Under the pieces are notes generated by a model. The model did not search any database, was not told the DNA's origin, and worked only from the letters and a program-made list of their open reading frames with translations. A program made the position numbers and the translations under genes. From assembly GCF_028682395.1 (NCBI RefSeq), contig NZ_JANHLC010000003.1, forward strand, positions 434,001 through 498,000: DNA of 64,000 nucleotides, given 5' to 3'. This document shows positions 63,968 through 64,000 of the stretch, piece by piece (the first letter of the stretch is position 1; every line of letters starts with the position of its first letter). The stretch comes from Pseudomonas putida (GTDB lineage Bacteria > Pseudomonadota > Gammaproteobacteria > Pseudomonadales > Pseudomonadaceae).

Positions 63968-64000
63968 TCAGCCTTCGATCTCGATCAGGATCTCGCCCGG
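63968..64000 (-). CDS. C-terminus of a biotinyl/lipoyl-domain protein (cut by window)
   Basis: Only the last ten codons are visible, reading PGEILIEIEG before TGA, directly upstream of a strong terminator. The ending x-x-I-L-I-E-I-E-G is the typical final strand of a biotinyl carrier domain. A biotin-carrying pyruvate carboxylase B / oxaloacetate decarboxylase alpha subunit is expected at this chromosomal position in relatives. The fragment is too short to prove it. Confidence 0.45.
   Translation of the reverse strand, partial: PGEILIEIEG

Overview
The window is a contiguous piece of core chromosome from a Pseudomonas, most likely of the P. fluorescens group. GC is high, genes are tightly packed, and the gene order rpmG-rpmB / radC / coaBC-dut-algC-argB / pyrE / crc / rph / yicC-gmk-rpoZ-spoT-ridA / exbBD-tonB / oxyR-recG / rubAB / ubiCA / phoBR / pst-phoU / purEK / aspA is the familiar one of that genus. 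I see no insertion sequence, prophage, integron, CRISPR array, tRNA or rRNA gene, and no clearly broken gene. Two genes are cut by the window edges.

Region by region. 0-8 kb: a polyamine/amine catabolism neighbourhood with a truncated FAD amine oxidase, a DUF1127 protein, a MocR-type regulator behind a clean palindromic operator, a phospholipase-D lipoprotein, an MFS carrier, the aldehyde dehydrogenase KauB and a cupin. 8-26 kb: housekeeping genes, namely ribosomal proteins L33 and L28, a peptide-binding protein, RadC, CoA and dUTP metabolism, an AlgC with a long membrane extension, ArgB, PyrE, the catabolite-repression protein Crc, RNase PH, YicC, Gmk, RpoZ, SpoT and RidA. 26-34 kb: the ExbB-ExbD-TonB energy transducer, OxyR, RecG, a YbaK-HDOD protein and an HU protein. 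34-38 kb: rubredoxin and its reductase, then UbiC and UbiA.

38-51 kb is the phosphate-starvation centre. phoB-phoR lie on the plus strand and pstS-pstC-pstA-pstB-phoU on the minus strand. PhoB-box arrays with exact 11-bp periodicity can be read upstream of phoB, pstC and pstS. A CBS-domain membrane protein, an M23 peptidase and an orphan response regulator lie between. 51-64 kb: an MHS-family carrier, a thioesterase, a sugar-phosphate mutarotase, small envelope proteins, purE-purK with a terminator hairpin in the leader, a LysR gene divergent from aspA, an asparaginase, a second MocR regulator divergent from a PaiB-like/GNAT/GNAT set, and the last codons of a biotinyl-domain protein.

No wholly new system is evident. 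The features most worth a second look are a 12-bp tandem repeat built on perfect DnaA-box cores inside the second MocR gene, a candidate transcription attenuator in front of purEK, a two-start arrangement in algC, 7-bp repeat elements on both sides of pstB, and alternative hairpins in the rpmB leader.
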